Assembly: GCF_000203975.2 (NCBI RefSeq)
Contig: NZ_AFCF02000005.1
Coordinates: forward strand, 1-64,000
Length of the DNA: 64,000 nt
Direction: 5' to 3'
Origin: Leisingera sp. ANG1
GTDB taxonomy: Bacteria > Pseudomonadota > Alphaproteobacteria > Rhodobacterales > Rhodobacteraceae
The position numbers and the translations under genes were made by a program. Below are positions 36,108 to 45,162 of the stretch, one piece after another (position 1 is the first letter of the stretch; the number at the start of each line of letters is the position of its first letter). The notes under the pieces were generated by a model. That model was not told the origin of the DNA, ran no database searches, and was given only the letters and a program-made list of their open reading frames with translations.

Positions 36108-36129
36108 GGCGCCCTTCGGGGCGCCTTTT
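36108..36129 (+). terminator. UUCG-tetraloop terminator
   Basis: The stem GGCGCCC-TTCG-GGGCGCC plus TTTT lies 28 bases after the periplasmic protein stop codon. The loop TTCG closed by C-G is the stable UUCG tetraloop class. Confidence 0.9.
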
Positions 36130-36246
36130 CTATTGATGCATCCGCGCTGCGGCATTTTCGCAAGGGGGAAAGACTGCGGCATTGCCACCCTTGACCCGCG
36201 CAGCCTCAAACCGCAAAGAACGGCCTAAGGTATTGGAGCAGTTGAT

Positions 36247-37212
36247 ATGTTGATCAAGGGCGTTTCCTTGCGTGGGCTGGAAGTGTTTGAGGCTTTGGCC
36301 AAGACCGGATCCGTGGCGCAAGCCGCCGAGATGACCGGGCTGAGCCAGCCAGCGGTCAGCCAGCAGATGCGCAACCTGGAAAAGGCGCTGGACAGCGAAC
36401 TGATCGACCATGGCCGCCGCCCGATGGTGCTGACTGCCGCAGGGCGCAGTTTTCTGGCCCGGACAGAGGCGGTGCTGGGCGAGCTGCGGCTGGCCCAGAG
36501 CGAGCTGACGGTGATGGACCTCACCCACCTGCAGGCGCTGTCGATCGGGCTGATCGACGACTTCGACAATGACCTGACGCCTCGGCTGGCCACCATCCTG
36601 GCCGACAGCCTCACCCAGTGCCGGTTCAAGATGATCACCGCCTCCAGCCACGACGTGGTGCGGGCGATGGAAGCGCGGGAACTGCATATCGCCATTGCCG
36701 CCACTGCCGGCGGCCTGCACGAGGGGCTGGTGGAATACCCGCTGGTGCGCGATCCCTTCATCCTGGTGGCGCCGCGCGGCGCGGTCTCGGATGCGGCGCA
36801 GGCGGCAGAGCAGCTGAGCGGCCTGCCCTTCCTGCGCTATGCCCGCGAACAGCTGATTTCACAGCAGATCGAGGGGCTCCTAGGGCGCCAGAAGCTGGAG
36901 TTCGAGAACCGGTTTGAGGTCGGCTCGCATCTGGCGCTGATGGCAATGGTGGCACGACGGATCGGCTGGGCCATCACCACGCCGCTAGGGTATATGCGCG
37001 CGGGCCGGTTCCACGACCAGATCGACGCCTTCCCGCTGCCGTTCGGGGAAATGTCGCGGACAATCTCACTGTTCACCGCCGCCGACTGGGCCGACCGGGT
37101 GCCGCGCGATGTGGCCGAGACCGTGCGCCGACTGGTGCAGACCCAGATGATCGATCCGGCGGTGCAGCAGCTGCCGTTCCTGGCAGGCGGTTTCCGGGTG
37201 ATTGCGGAGTAA
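36247..37212 (+). CDS. LysR family transcriptional regulator
   Basis: The 321-residue product has the LysR winged helix at residues 5-65 (LRGLEVFEALAKTGSVAQAAEMTGLSQPAVSQQMRNLE in part) and a periplasmic-binding-like effector domain from about residue 95. LTVMDLTHLQALSIGLIDDFD starts the effector domain. No divergently transcribed target adjoins: the upstream neighbour ends with a terminator and the next gene is convergent. The target is therefore unknown. It ends one base before the convergent phosphatase gene. Confidence 0.95.
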   Translation: MLIKGVSLRGLEVFEALAKTGSVAQAAEMTGLSQPAVSQQMRNLEKALDSELIDHGRRPMVLTAAGRSFLARTEAVLGELRLAQSELTVMDLTHLQALSIGLIDDFDNDLTPRLATILADSLTQCRFKMITASSHDVVRAMEARELHIAIAATAGGLHEGLVEYPLVRDPFILVAPRGAVSDAAQAAEQLSGLPFLRYAREQLISQQIEGLLGRQKLEFENRFEVGSHLALMAMVARRIGWAITTPLGYMRAGRFHDQIDAFPLPFGEMSRTISLFTAADWADRVPRDVAETVRRLVQTQMIDPAVQQLPFLAGGFRVIAE

Positions 37213-37213
37213 T

Positions 37214-37651
37214 TTACAGCGCCGCCCTAAGGCCCTTGGCGGCCTGTTCGATCAGGTCGAGGCAGCCGTCGAAGTCGCGGGTGTAATAGGGATCCGGCAC
37301 GTGGCCGGCACCGGTCTCCGGCGCATAGTCCGTGAACAGGCGCACCGGGGTTTCGCTGCCAGCCGGGCGCAGGGCTTCGATGTTTTTCAGGTTACTGTCA
37401 TCCATGGCGATGATCAGGTCGAAGCTCTCGAAATCGCCGCGCCGGAACTGCCGGGCGCGCAGGTCGGAGATATCCAGCCCCCGCGCCCGCGCCGCCGCCT
37501 GCATCGGGCCGTAGGGCGGCTCGCCTGCGTGGTAGGACGCAGTGCCGGCGCTGTCGGTCTCAGCCTCCGGGCAAAGCGCGCGGAACACGCCCTCCGCCGC
37601 CGGGGAGCGGCAGATGTTTCCTAGGCAGACAAACAGAATACGGGTAGGCAT
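37214..37651 (-). CDS. Low-molecular-weight protein-tyrosine phosphatase
   Basis: The 145-residue product shows the CX5R phosphatase loop CLGNICRS at residues 9-16 and the catalytic Asp in VPDPYYTR. In bacteria these enzymes dephosphorylate tyrosine kinases of exopolysaccharide synthesis or act on arsenate; no such genes are nearby. ATG 37651 gives the typical MPTRILFVCLGN start. The frame runs upstream through the sirtuin gene region without similarity. The gene is divergent from the sirtuin by 49 bases. Confidence 0.95.
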   Translation of the reverse strand: MPTRILFVCLGNICRSPAAEGVFRALCPEAETDSAGTASYHAGEPPYGPMQAAARARGLDISDLRARQFRRGDFESFDLIIAMDDSNLKNIEALRPAGSETPVRLFTDYAPETGAGHVPDPYYTRDFDGCLDLIEQAAKGLRAAL

Positions 37652-37700
37652 GGGCAAATGGCTCCTTTGAACGGGAGTAGTGATAGGAGGTTCTGCAGCG

Positions 37701-38399
37701 ATGGAAAAGAGCGCGAAGATCGTGATCCTAACCGGCGCCGGGATTTCCGCCGAGAGCGGGCTGGGCACCTTCCGCGATGAGGGCGGTCTCTGGGCGCAGC
37801 ACCGGATCGAGGATGTGGCAACGCCCGAAGGCTTTGCGCGCAATCCGGACCTGGTTCATGGCTTCTACAATGCGCGGCGCAGGCAGGCGGCGGAAGCAGC
37901 GCCCAACCCGGGCCATCAGGCGCTGGCGCGGCTGCAGCGGGAGCATCCGGGAGAAGTGGTGATTGTGACCCAGAACGTCGACGGGCTGCATGAGGCCGGC
38001 GGCGCAGACGGGGTGCTGCATATGCATGGCACGCTGGCAGGCGCGCTGTGTGCGGCCTGCAGCCACCGTTGGCCTGCACCAATGGAGATGCAGACCGGCC
38101 AGCCCTGCCCTGCCTGCGCGGCGCCTGCCGGGCGACCCGATGTGGTCTGGTTCGGTGAAATGCCGTATTTCATGGAGGAGATCTATGCCCATCTGGCCGG
38201 GGCGGATCTGTTTGCCGCCATCGGCACATCGGGCGAGGTTTACCCAGCCGCGGCCTTTGTCGATGAGGCGTATCTGGCAGGCGCCCATACGGTGGAACTG
38301 AACCTGGAGCCGTCGGCCACCGCTTCCCGCTTTGCAGAGCGCCGCTTTGGCCCGGCCAGCGGGATTGTTCCGGACTGGGTGGCTGAGCTGCTGGGCTGA
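37701..38399 (+). CDS. cobB: NAD-dependent protein deacylase (sirtuin)
   Basis: This class III sirtuin of 232 residues removes acyl groups from lysines using NAD. It has the GAGISAESGLGTFRD NAD-binding motif, TQNVDGLHEAGG, the catalytic His in HMHGTL, and a zinc module CAAC ... CPAC. ARRR and FYNARR context gives Tyr/Arg residues like those of desuccinylating CobB/SIRT5-type enzymes (Y-x-x-R: FYNARR). ATG 37701 has GGAGG upstream; an earlier in-frame GTG is less likely. It is divergent from the phosphatase gene. Confidence 0.95.
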   Translation: MEKSAKIVILTGAGISAESGLGTFRDEGGLWAQHRIEDVATPEGFARNPDLVHGFYNARRRQAAEAAPNPGHQALARLQREHPGEVVIVTQNVDGLHEAGGADGVLHMHGTLAGALCAACSHRWPAPMEMQTGQPCPACAAPAGRPDVVWFGEMPYFMEEIYAHLAGADLFAAIGTSGEVYPAAAFVDEAYLAGAHTVELNLEPSATASRFAERRFGPASGIVPDWVAELLG

Positions 38400-38412
38400 G
38401 CCCAGGCGGCAA

Positions 38413-38436
38413 AAAGCCCGCCAAAGAGCGGGCTTT
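38413..38436 (-). terminator. Terminator of the copper chaperone operon
   Basis: The stem AAAGCCCGC-CAAAGA-GCGGGCTTT extends to TTTTT on the minus strand, 59 bases past the PCu(A)C stop. Its plus-strand side may also end the sirtuin transcript. Confidence 0.85.
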
Positions 38437-38494
38437 GGGCGCGAAGGAGGGCCGAAGCGCGGCCTGACGCCGCGCCGGCCCTGCCCTGCGGCGC

Positions 38495-38983
38495 TTAGTT
38501 CGAGTGGCCGGAGTGATCCGAATGGCCGTGGCCCTCGGCCTTGCGCTCCAGATCCACCGGCACCTCGATCTCGACCTCGCCGGCCTTTTCGAACACCAGC
38601 GTGACCTTCACCACATCGCCGTGGTTCAGCGCCTGCTTCAGGCCCATGAACATGATGTGGTCGCCGCCGCGCATCAGCATATGGGTTTCACCGGCCGGCA
38701 CGGCAAAGCCTTCCTCCACATGCATCATCTTCATGACGCCGTCATCGCCTTCCTTGTGGGTGTGCAGCTGCACCTTGGCGGCCACGTCGGAACGCACGTC
38801 GATCAGCTGATCGTCGGCCTCACCCTTGTTCATGATCTCCATGAAGGCGGCACCGGCCTTGGCTGCCGGGGAAGATACCCGCGCGTATTGGTCGTGCACC
38901 ATGATCATGGCATCGCCTGCAAAGGCGGAGGTGGCAAAGGCAGCAGCAGCCGCGGCTGCAAAAACAACAGACTTCAGGGACAT
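38495..38983 (-). CDS. Periplasmic copper chaperone PCu(A)C
   Basis: This 162-residue copper chaperone has a signal peptide (MSLKSVVFAAAAAAAFATSAFA). Its Cu(I)-binding pattern is spread over residues around LHTHKEGDDGVMKMMHVE and GETHMLMRGGDHIMFMG, fitting the HX10MX21HXM motif. A His-rich tail (GHGHSDHSGHSN) may bind Cu(II). PCu(A)C delivers copper to cytochrome c oxidase Cu(A) via Sco proteins. ATG 38983 was chosen because GAGGAG lies upstream. It follows a small CXXC-containing periplasmic protein gene by 54 bases, suggesting a copper operon. Confidence 0.93.
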   Translation of the reverse strand: MSLKSVVFAAAAAAAFATSAFAGDAMIMVHDQYARVSSPAAKAGAAFMEIMNKGEADDQLIDVRSDVAAKVQLHTHKEGDDGVMKMMHVEEGFAVPAGETHMLMRGGDHIMFMGLKQALNHGDVVKVTLVFEKAGEVEIEVPVDLERKAEGHGHSDHSGHSN

Positions 38984-39037
38984 GTTCTGTCTCCTCATAG
39001 TTGGATTTTCAAATTTCAGATAGGCTGTGTGTGAACG

Positions 39038-39385
39038 TCAGGCGGCTGGCGGCGCGCGGGCGCTGGCATTCAGAATATGCTGCACCGAGGCCAGTGCGGC
39101 CTGCCGGCCCGCCGAGGCTTCACTGCAGACCACAACCGGCAGTACCAGCCCCGCAGGCTGCATCACCGCGTCCAGCACATGCATCACGCAGTCGGGGCAA
39201 TTGTGCGGCGGTTTGGCCGGCTGGCCGTCGCTGTCGACGTAGATTGTGACCGGGCCGGTGCCGGTGCAGATCACCATCTGGCCCGCGGCGTTACGCTCCC
39301 CCTGCCGGGCGGCGGCGCTGTGCGCCGTCAGGGCAACGGTCAGGGCCAGGAACAGCCCAAGGAATATGCGCAAGGCAGGTATCAT
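39038..39385 (-). CDS. Periplasmic protein with CXXC, copper-linked (DUF2946-like)
   Basis: The 115-residue product has a hydrophobic signal (MIPALRIFLGLFLALTVALT, cut near AAA) and a mature region with PAKPPHNCPDCVMHVLDAV, a His-flanked CXXC. Another Cys (CTGTGPVTIY) lies upstream and one downstream (VVCSEAS). The protein is encoded just before the PCu(A)C chaperone on the same strand. It resembles DUF2946-type proteins found with copper genes, but that label is tentative. The role may be copper binding or thiol exchange. Confidence 0.7.
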   Translation of the reverse strand: MIPALRIFLGLFLALTVALTAHSAAARQGERNAAGQMVICTGTGPVTIYVDSDGQPAKPPHNCPDCVMHVLDAVMQPAGLVLPVVVCSEASAGRQAALASVQHILNASARAPPAA

Positions 39386-39456
39386 CTGCAGGCAGATATG
39401 CCCCCAAGGCAAACCGTCTGCAAGGCGCAATCCTGCGGCAGATTGCGCAAACGCAA

Positions 39457-39486
39457 ACACCGCGCAGGGGCAGCCCTGCGCGGTGT
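39457..39486 (-). terminator. Terminator/hairpin after rpmB
   Basis: The perfect 13-bp stem ACACCGCGCAGGG / CCCTGCGCGGTGT has a 4-base loop, 39 bases past the rpmB stop. The T-run is short (three), so it may be Rho-assisted or serve as an mRNA end barrier. Confidence 0.75.
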
Positions 39487-39524
39487 CTCTTAATCCGATC
39501 CGGTGAAGGGATCAGGCCAGGGAA

Positions 39525-39815
39525 TTAAGCCTGTGCGGCTTGTGCCTTGGCGATCTCTTTCTTCACTTTCAGCGCGTTTGCCGACAGCTCTTCGTCCTTG
39601 GCTTTGGCCAGGAACGCGTCCAGGCCGCCGCGGTGGTCGACAGAGCGCAGGGCAGCTGCGGAGATGCGCAGCTTAACGCCACGGCCCAGAACTTCGGACT
39701 GCAGGGTCACGTCGTTCAGGTTGGGCAGAAAGCGGCGCTTGGTTTTGTTGTTGGCGTGGCTGACATTGTTGCCAGTCATCGGGCCTTTTCCGGTCAGTTC
39801 GCAACGGCGCGACAT
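39525..39815 (-). CDS. rpmB: 50S ribosomal protein L28
   Basis: The 96-residue L28 opens with [20 protein letters not shown], typical of the family, and has the basic [13 protein letters not shown] segment and a Lys/Ala-rich C-terminus. A CELTG with a lone cysteine is present; the zinc version would have more. ATG 39815 gives the canonical start; the frame extends upstream without similarity. The gene stands alone. Between 39816 and 39964 there is no gene but there should be the promoter. Confidence 0.97.
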   Translation of the reverse strand: MSRRCELTGKGPMTGNNVSHANNKTKRRFLPNLNDVTLQSEVLGRGVKLRISAAALRSVDHRGGLDAFLAKAKDEELSANALKVKKEIAKAQAAQA

Positions 39816-39964
39816 ATCTTCATCCTTCGTTTTTTGGAGGCTCCGGCAGTCCGGCGCCAAATCACAAGGGGCGCGGCCATTGGCTGCGCCCGAAAACTGG
39901 TCCGCTGCTCTTACGCTCAACCGGCAACAGCGTCAAGTGATTCAACTCAGCTTTCTTGCCGCGC

Positions 39965-40768
39965 TTACTGCACCTTTTCCTGCGCCGCTTCAAGCCTCTC
40001 CAGACCGGCTTCTGCCGCCGCCCCGAGCCCCGGCCGGCCGCGCTGCCGGGCCACCCGTGCCAGCTTCTGCCAATAGGTCCGCGACAGCCTGCGCCGGCTG
40101 CGGTGCAGCTCCAATACCCGCGCCGCGTTCAGCGGGCCGTCGCGCAGCAGCGATTGCAGGTCCCAGAAGCTGCCGCCCTCGCGGATCACCTGGCTGGCCG
40201 GATGGCCGCCGCAGGACAGCCGGCACAGCTGCAGGTCCGGGAACACCGCCTGGATGAACAGCGCGTGGCTCAGGTCCATCTTGCGGAACGGATCAAACAG
40301 CACCACGCCCTGCAGCTCATGGCGGCCATAGCGCACCAGGTCGCCCAGCGCCGCATCAAAGGCCTCTGCCTCCTTGCGGCGCCGGTCATGCGGCACCACG
40401 CCCGGCGCAATTGTGTATTGCGGCGAGACGGCAATTAGGCGGTTCAGGCGCAGCGCCCCGGAGAACCGCAGCGCCCCGTAGCCGCCCATGGAAAACCCCA
40501 TGGCAGAGACGTCGCCATAGCCCTTGGACAGTTCCTTCAGGCTGCGCGACAGCGCCTTGGTCTCGCTGTTGATGTACCAATCGTTGTGGCGAGGCTGGAT
40601 GTGCAGATGGGCATAGCCGTGCCTGGTCATGTTCCTGACCGGGCCGCGGTCCTCGAACTCCCCGGCCACGGCAACCCGCTGGCGGAAGGTCACGAACAGC
40701 CGTTCTGCGCCTGCGTTGAACAGCGAGGCGCGCAGGCATTCGCCGTCGAAGACCCGGGTTTCCTGCAT
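39965..40768 (-). CDS. Alpha/beta-hydrolase-like protein
   Basis: The 267-residue product contains the nucleophile elbow GFSMGGYGALRFS (GXSXG, Ser) in the middle and appears to be a soluble alpha/beta hydrolase. A histidine that could complete the triad is present in GGHPAS. The C-terminal 70 residues are Arg-rich and helical. It starts 9 bases after the meaB stop on the same strand, so they probably share a transcript, but I know of no functional link. The substrate is unknown. Confidence 0.8.
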   Translation of the reverse strand: MQETRVFDGECLRASLFNAGAERLFVTFRQRVAVAGEFEDRGPVRNMTRHGYAHLHIQPRHNDWYINSETKALSRSLKELSKGYGDVSAMGFSMGGYGALRFSGALRLNRLIAVSPQYTIAPGVVPHDRRRKEAEAFDAALGDLVRYGRHELQGVVLFDPFRKMDLSHALFIQAVFPDLQLCRLSCGGHPASQVIREGGSFWDLQSLLRDGPLNAARVLELHRSRRRLSRTYWQKLARVARQRGRPGLGAAAEAGLERLEAAQEKVQ

Positions 40769-40777
40769 CTGCGCGGC

Positions 40778-41755
40778 TCAGCCCTTCAGGTGGTCCTGCA
40801 GCATCTGCTGCGCCGCCGCCGCCGGGGTCAGCGCGCCCTCGGCCACCTGCCCCGACAGCTTTGCCATCGCCGCCTGGGCGCTGGCGGTGTGCAGCCGCGC
40901 CAAGAGCGCCTGGCGCACCTCCTGGTCGAACCAGTAGCAGGACTGATCGGCGCGGCGGCGGCCCCAGTGGCCGTTTTCGCGGCGCCAGGCGGTGAGCGTT
41001 TGCATCTCTTCCCAGGCCTTGTCCAGCCCGTGCTCCTCTACCGCGGAGACCATCAGCGCCTTGGGGAAACCTTCGGGGTCCTGCGGCCGCTTGCGCAACA
41101 GGCGCAGGGCGCCGGCGTAATCGGCGCAGGTGCGGGTCGCCACTGGCTTCAAGGGTCCGTCGGCCTTGTTCACCAGGATGAGGTCGGCCATTTCCATGAT
41201 GCCGCGCTTCACCCCCTGCAGCTCATCGCCGCCCGCGGGAGCCAGCAGCAGCAGGAACAGGTCGGACATTTCTGCCACCACGGTTTCCGACTGGCCGACG
41301 CCGACGGTTTCGATCAGCACCACGTCGAACCCTGCTGCCTCGCACAGGGCGACAGCTTCGCGGGAGCGGCGGGCGACGCCGCCCAGGTGGCTTTGGCTGG
41401 GGGACGGGCGGATGAAAGCGTTCTTCTCGCGGCTGAGCCGTTCCATCCGGGTCTTGTCGCCCAGGATCGACCCGCCGGACCGGGCGGAGCTGGGATCAAC
41501 CGCCAGCACCGCCACCCGCAGGTCGAGCCCGGTCAGCATCATGCCGAAGCTTTCGATGAAGGTGGATTTGCCGACACCGGGCGTGCCCGACAGGCCGATG
41601 CGCAGCGACTGGCGTTTGTGCTTGGCCAGTTCCGACAGCAGCTCTTGCGCCTTGGCGCGGTGATCCTCGCGGCCGCTTTCCACCAGGGTGATGGCACGGG
41701 CCAGCGCCCGGCGGTCGCCATCGAGGATCTTCTGTGTCAGCTGTTCGGTGTCCAT
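40778..41755 (-). CDS. meaB: Methylmalonyl-CoA mutase-associated GTPase MeaB
   Basis: MeaB is a G3E-family GTPase that protects and reloads the B12 enzyme methylmalonyl-CoA mutase. The 325-residue product shows P-loop GTPGVGKST, VLAVDPSSARSGGSILGDKTRM (Mg/switch region), VETVGVGQSE and the base-specific LVNKADG. Methylmalonyl-CoA mutase itself is not in the window. Functional ties exist to cobQ (cobalamin) and to the methylmalonate-semialdehyde dehydrogenase at 59956, though both are far away. A hydrolase gene follows within 9 bases. Confidence 0.95.
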   Translation of the reverse strand: MDTEQLTQKILDGDRRALARAITLVESGREDHRAKAQELLSELAKHKRQSLRIGLSGTPGVGKSTFIESFGMMLTGLDLRVAVLAVDPSSARSGGSILGDKTRMERLSREKNAFIRPSPSQSHLGGVARRSREAVALCEAAGFDVVLIETVGVGQSETVVAEMSDLFLLLLAPAGGDELQGVKRGIMEMADLILVNKADGPLKPVATRTCADYAGALRLLRKRPQDPEGFPKALMVSAVEEHGLDKAWEEMQTLTAWRRENGHWGRRRADQSCYWFDQEVRQALLARLHTASAQAAMAKLSGQVAEGALTPAAAAQQMLQDHLKG

Positions 41756-41951
41756 GCGCGTCTTCCTGATGTGTTGGGCGGACCTTGGCGCAAGCCGAGC
41801 CGCAAAGTCCAGCCCCTGCCGTCTGGCGGGCAGACTACATCAGCGCACGCCGCAGGAAAGGCGGCAAATCCGCCGCGGTTGGTTCGGTTTGCGTATTGCC
41901 GGCCGCTGCAAGGCCGCTAGACCTCCCCCTCTGCTTTGGCGATAAGGCGGC

Positions 41952-44399
41952 ATGACCAGATTGCCGATCGAAGACGCCCTCCCCGAACTGTTGGACGCCC
42001 TGCGTGCCCGCGGCCGTGCCGTGCTGCAGGCGCCGCCCGGTGCCGGTAAGACCACACGGGTGCCGCTGGCGATGCTGGAGGCCGGGCTGACGAAGGGCCG
42101 CATCGTAATGCTGGAACCCCGCCGCCTTGCCGCCCGTGCCGCAGCGGAGCGGATGGCGGAAACGCTGGGAGAGAAGCCTGGCCAGACCGTCGGCTACAGG
42201 GTGCGCGGCGACGCCAAGGTCTCGAAATCCACCCGCATCGAGGTGGTGACCGAGGGCATCCTGACCCGGATGCTGCAATCGGACCCGGACCTGCCCGGCA
42301 TCGGCGCGGTGATCTTTGACGAATTCCACGAACGCTCGCTGAACGCCGATCTGGGTCTTGGCTTATGCCTGGAGGTGGCGGGCGCGTTGCGCGATGACCT
42401 GATGCTGCTGGCGATGTCGGCAACGCTGGACGCCGGGCCAGTGGCGGCGCTGATGGATGCGCCGATGGTGACGTCCGAGGGGCGCAGCTACCCGGTGGAA
42501 ACCCGCTGGCTGGAGCGTCCCTTGCCCGCGCAGGCCCGCCGCGTGGATGCGCTGGCCGATCTGGTGGTGCAGGCTGAAAGGGATACAAAGGCCACTGGCG
42601 GCGGCATTCTGGTGTTCCTGCCCGGCGAGGGTGAAATCCGCCGCGCTGCTGGCGCGCTGGAGAAGCGCCTGCCCGGCCACTGCCATATCCGGCCCTTGTT
42701 CGGTGCCCTGCCCTTTGCCGAGCAGCGCGCAGCGATCCAGCCGGAGGCGCAGGGCCGCAAGGTGGTGCTGGCGACCTCGATTGCCGAGACCTCGCTGACC
42801 ATTCAGGACATAAGGGTGGTGGTGGATATGGGCCAGGCGCGGCGCGCGCGGTTCGATCCCGGCTCCGGCATGTCGCGGCTGGTGACAGAGAAAGTGACCC
42901 GCGCCGAGGCGACCCAGCGGCAGGGCCGCGCGGGCCGGGTGGCGGAGGGCCTCTGCTACCGGCTGTGGACCAAGGGCGAAGAAGGCGCGCTGATGGCGTT
43001 TCCGCCCGCCGAGATCGAAAGCGCCGACCTTACAGCACTGGCGCTGGAGCTGGCGCTGTGGGGCGCGGCGCCGGAGGATCTGATGTTCCTGACCCAGCCG
43101 CCTGCGGGCGCGCTGGCAGAGGCGCAGGCGCTGCTTGCGATGCTGGGCGCCCTGGATGCCCAGGGGCGGATCACCGAGCACGGCAAGGCGCTGGCCGCCC
43201 TGCCCTTGCATCCGCGGCTTGGGCATATGCTGCTGCAGGCAGGCCCCGAAGCCGCACCGCTGGCGGCCCTTCTGGGTGAGCGCGATCCGCTACGCGGCGC
43301 CCCTGCGGACCTGTCGCTGCGGCTGAAGGCGCTGCGGGACCCCAAGGGGTTTGCGCGCAATCACCCCTACCAGCTGAACCGCCCGGTGGTGGAGCGGATC
43401 AGGAGCGAGGCGCGGCGGCTGGAGAAACAGGCAGGCCACCGGGATGCGGGCCTGTCTGCCGCGATGATGGCCGCCCTCGCCTATCCGGACCGCGTCGGCC
43501 AGCGCCGCAAGGGCGACAATCCACGGTTCGTGCTGTCCGGAGGCAAGGGCGCCATATTGGATGGCGGCGATACGCTGGCGGGGGCACCGTTCATCGTGGC
43601 GCTGGATACCGACGGTAACCCGCGCGAGGCGAAGATCCGCATGGCGGCGCAAATCTCGCTGGCCGAGATCCGCGAGCTGTTTGCGGATCAGATCACTTGG
43701 GAGGACACATGCGAGTGGTCCAAGCGCGACCGGCGGGTGGTGGCGCGCCAGCAGGAGCGGTTCGGCGCCATGGTTCTCGATGACCGGATCTGGAAGGACG
43801 TGCCGCCGGACGCGGTGGCGCGGGCGATGCTGGACGGGGTGCGCGACCTCGGCCTGCGGCTCACCGGGGCTGCCGCGCGGCTGGCGGCGCGGGTGGAACT
43901 GGTCAGGGCGGAAGGCCATGAACTGCCGGATTTCTCACTGCACGGTCTGACGGAGAACCTGGAAGACTGGCTGCTGCCGATGCTGGACGGGGTGAAATCG
44001 GCCGAGGACTGGAAACGCTTTGACCTGCTGCCCGCGCTCAAGGCCGCCCTAAGCTGGGAACAGACGCAGGTGCTGGACCGCGAGGCGCCGGGCAGTTTCA
44101 CAACCCCGCTTGGGCGCAAGATTCCGATCAGCTATGACGGCGAGATCCCGGAAATCTCGGTCCGCCTGCAGGAGATGTTCGGCGTCACCCGGCACCCTTC
44201 GGTGGGCGGCGTACCGTTGAAGGTCTCGCTGCTGTCGCCCGCCCAGCGCCCGATCCAGATCACCCGCGACCTGCCGGGCTTCTGGGCCGGCTCCTATGCA
44301 GATGTGAGAAAAGACATGCGCGCCCAGTACCCCAAGCACCCCTGGCCCGAAGACCCGACCCAGGAGGACCCGACGCTCAGGGCGAAACGGCGCAAGTAG
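41952..44399 (+). CDS. hrpB: ATP-dependent RNA helicase HrpB
   Basis: This 815-residue DEAH-type helicase carries motif I APPGAGKTT, motif II DEFHERS (DEFH instead of DEAH, as usual in HrpB), motif III SAT in AMSATLDAG, and motifs V/VI TSIAETSLTI and QRQGRAGRV. The C-terminal HrpB domain is followed by a basic tail. HrpB substrates are poorly known in bacteria. The ATG at 41952 gives MTRLPIEDALPELL. It diverges from meaB. The downstream gap 44400-44613 carries a perfect hairpin. Confidence 0.96.
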   Translation: MTRLPIEDALPELLDALRARGRAVLQAPPGAGKTTRVPLAMLEAGLTKGRIVMLEPRRLAARAAAERMAETLGEKPGQTVGYRVRGDAKVSKSTRIEVVTEGILTRMLQSDPDLPGIGAVIFDEFHERSLNADLGLGLCLEVAGALRDDLMLLAMSATLDAGPVAALMDAPMVTSEGRSYPVETRWLERPLPAQARRVDALADLVVQAERDTKATGGGILVFLPGEGEIRRAAGALEKRLPGHCHIRPLFGALPFAEQRAAIQPEAQGRKVVLATSIAETSLTIQDIRVVVDMGQARRARFDPGSGMSRLVTEKVTRAEATQRQGRAGRVAEGLCYRLWTKGEEGALMAFPPAEIESADLTALALELALWGAAPEDLMFLTQPPAGALAEAQALLAMLGALDAQGRITEHGKALAALPLHPRLGHMLLQAGPEAAPLAALLGERDPLRGAPADLSLRLKALRDPKGFARNHPYQLNRPVVERIRSEARRLEKQAGHRDAGLSAAMMAALAYPDRVGQRRKGDNPRFVLSGGKGAILDGGDTLAGAPFIVALDTDGNPREAKIRMAAQISLAEIRELFADQITWEDTCEWSKRDRRVVARQQERFGAMVLDDRIWKDVPPDAVARAMLDGVRDLGLRLTGAAARLAARVELVRAEGHELPDFSLHGLTENLEDWLLPMLDGVKSAEDWKRFDLLPALKAALSWEQTQVLDREAPGSFTTPLGRKIPISYDGEIPEISVRLQEMFGVTRHPSVGGVPLKVSLLSPAQRPIQITRDLPGFWAGSYADVRKDMRAQYPKHPWPEDPTQEDPTLRAKRRK

Positions 44400-44405
44400 C
44401 GAAAC

Positions 44406-44428
44406 GCAGCGCGGCTGAGCCGCGCTGC
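44406..44428 (+). terminator. Perfect hairpin after hrpB
   Basis: GCAGCGCGGC-TGA-GCCGCGCTGC, a 10-bp stem starting 7 bases after the hrpB stop, has no T-run. It may mark a Rho-dependent or processed 3' end. Confidence 0.5.
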
Positions 44429-44613
44429 CCGGCCCAACGGCTGGCGGTGCATCTGTGATGCGCGGATCAGCGGGCGGGAGCCCCGCCTGAGGCCTGCGGT
44501 CTGCTGCACGGCAAACCCGCGCATCATCTTGCAACCCCGGTCAATCAGGCGTAGATTCCTGCAGTTACACACACGACACGGGATATTCCCCAACAACAAA
44601 AGGCTGAGCACAA

Positions 44614-45072
44614 ATGACAAGCCCCCTGACCCGCGCCTGGAACGAGATCATCAAACCGATGCTGCAGCGCCCTGCCCGCGTGCAGGTCGCCGCCCTGTGC
44701 TACCGCATGGATGCGGACGGCAAGGAAGTGCTGATGATCACCAGCCGCGGCACCGGGCGCTGGATCCTGCCCAAGGGCTGGCCGGTTGAGGGCAAGGATG
44801 GCCCGGAGTCGGCGCTGCAGGAAGCCTGGGAGGAAGCCGGGGTGAAACCCGCCAGCATCACACCGCAGCCGATCGGCGAATATCATTTCACCAAGCGCCA
44901 CGACAACGGCACCGAAGAGCCGGTGACCACGCTGATTTTCGAGGTTGAGGTGGAGCAGCTGGAGGACGACTACCCGGAGTCCAGCGAGCGCACCCGCCAG
45001 TGGATGAAGCCTGCAGAAGCAGCCGGGCTGGTCGATGAGCCGGAACTGCGGGACATTCTGCACCGTTTGTAA
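44614..45072 (+). CDS. Nudix hydrolase
   Basis: The 152-residue product has a Nudix box in the segment GKDGPESALQEAWEEAGV, with the metal-binding glutamates (WEEAGV) intact although the first box residue spacing is slightly altered (REUXEEXGU appears as QEAWEEAGV). Such enzymes hydrolyse nucleoside diphosphates linked to other groups, for example diadenosine polyphosphates or inositol pyrophosphates. The RGTGRWILPKGWP segment just before the box matches the DIPP-like subgroup. It precedes the PiT gene by 90 bases, and the pair may be linked to phosphate metabolism. Confidence 0.9.
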   Translation: MTSPLTRAWNEIIKPMLQRPARVQVAALCYRMDADGKEVLMITSRGTGRWILPKGWPVEGKDGPESALQEAWEEAGVKPASITPQPIGEYHFTKRHDNGTEEPVTTLIFEVEVEQLEDDYPESSERTRQWMKPAEAAGLVDEPELRDILHRL

Positions 45073-45162
45073 AAGTTATGTGACATTTTCATGTCAGAAG
45101 CTTGATCCGTTCCATGAGCGGGGGTAGGCGCGTGCCCAGACCCCGGAATCAGGAACGCGACG

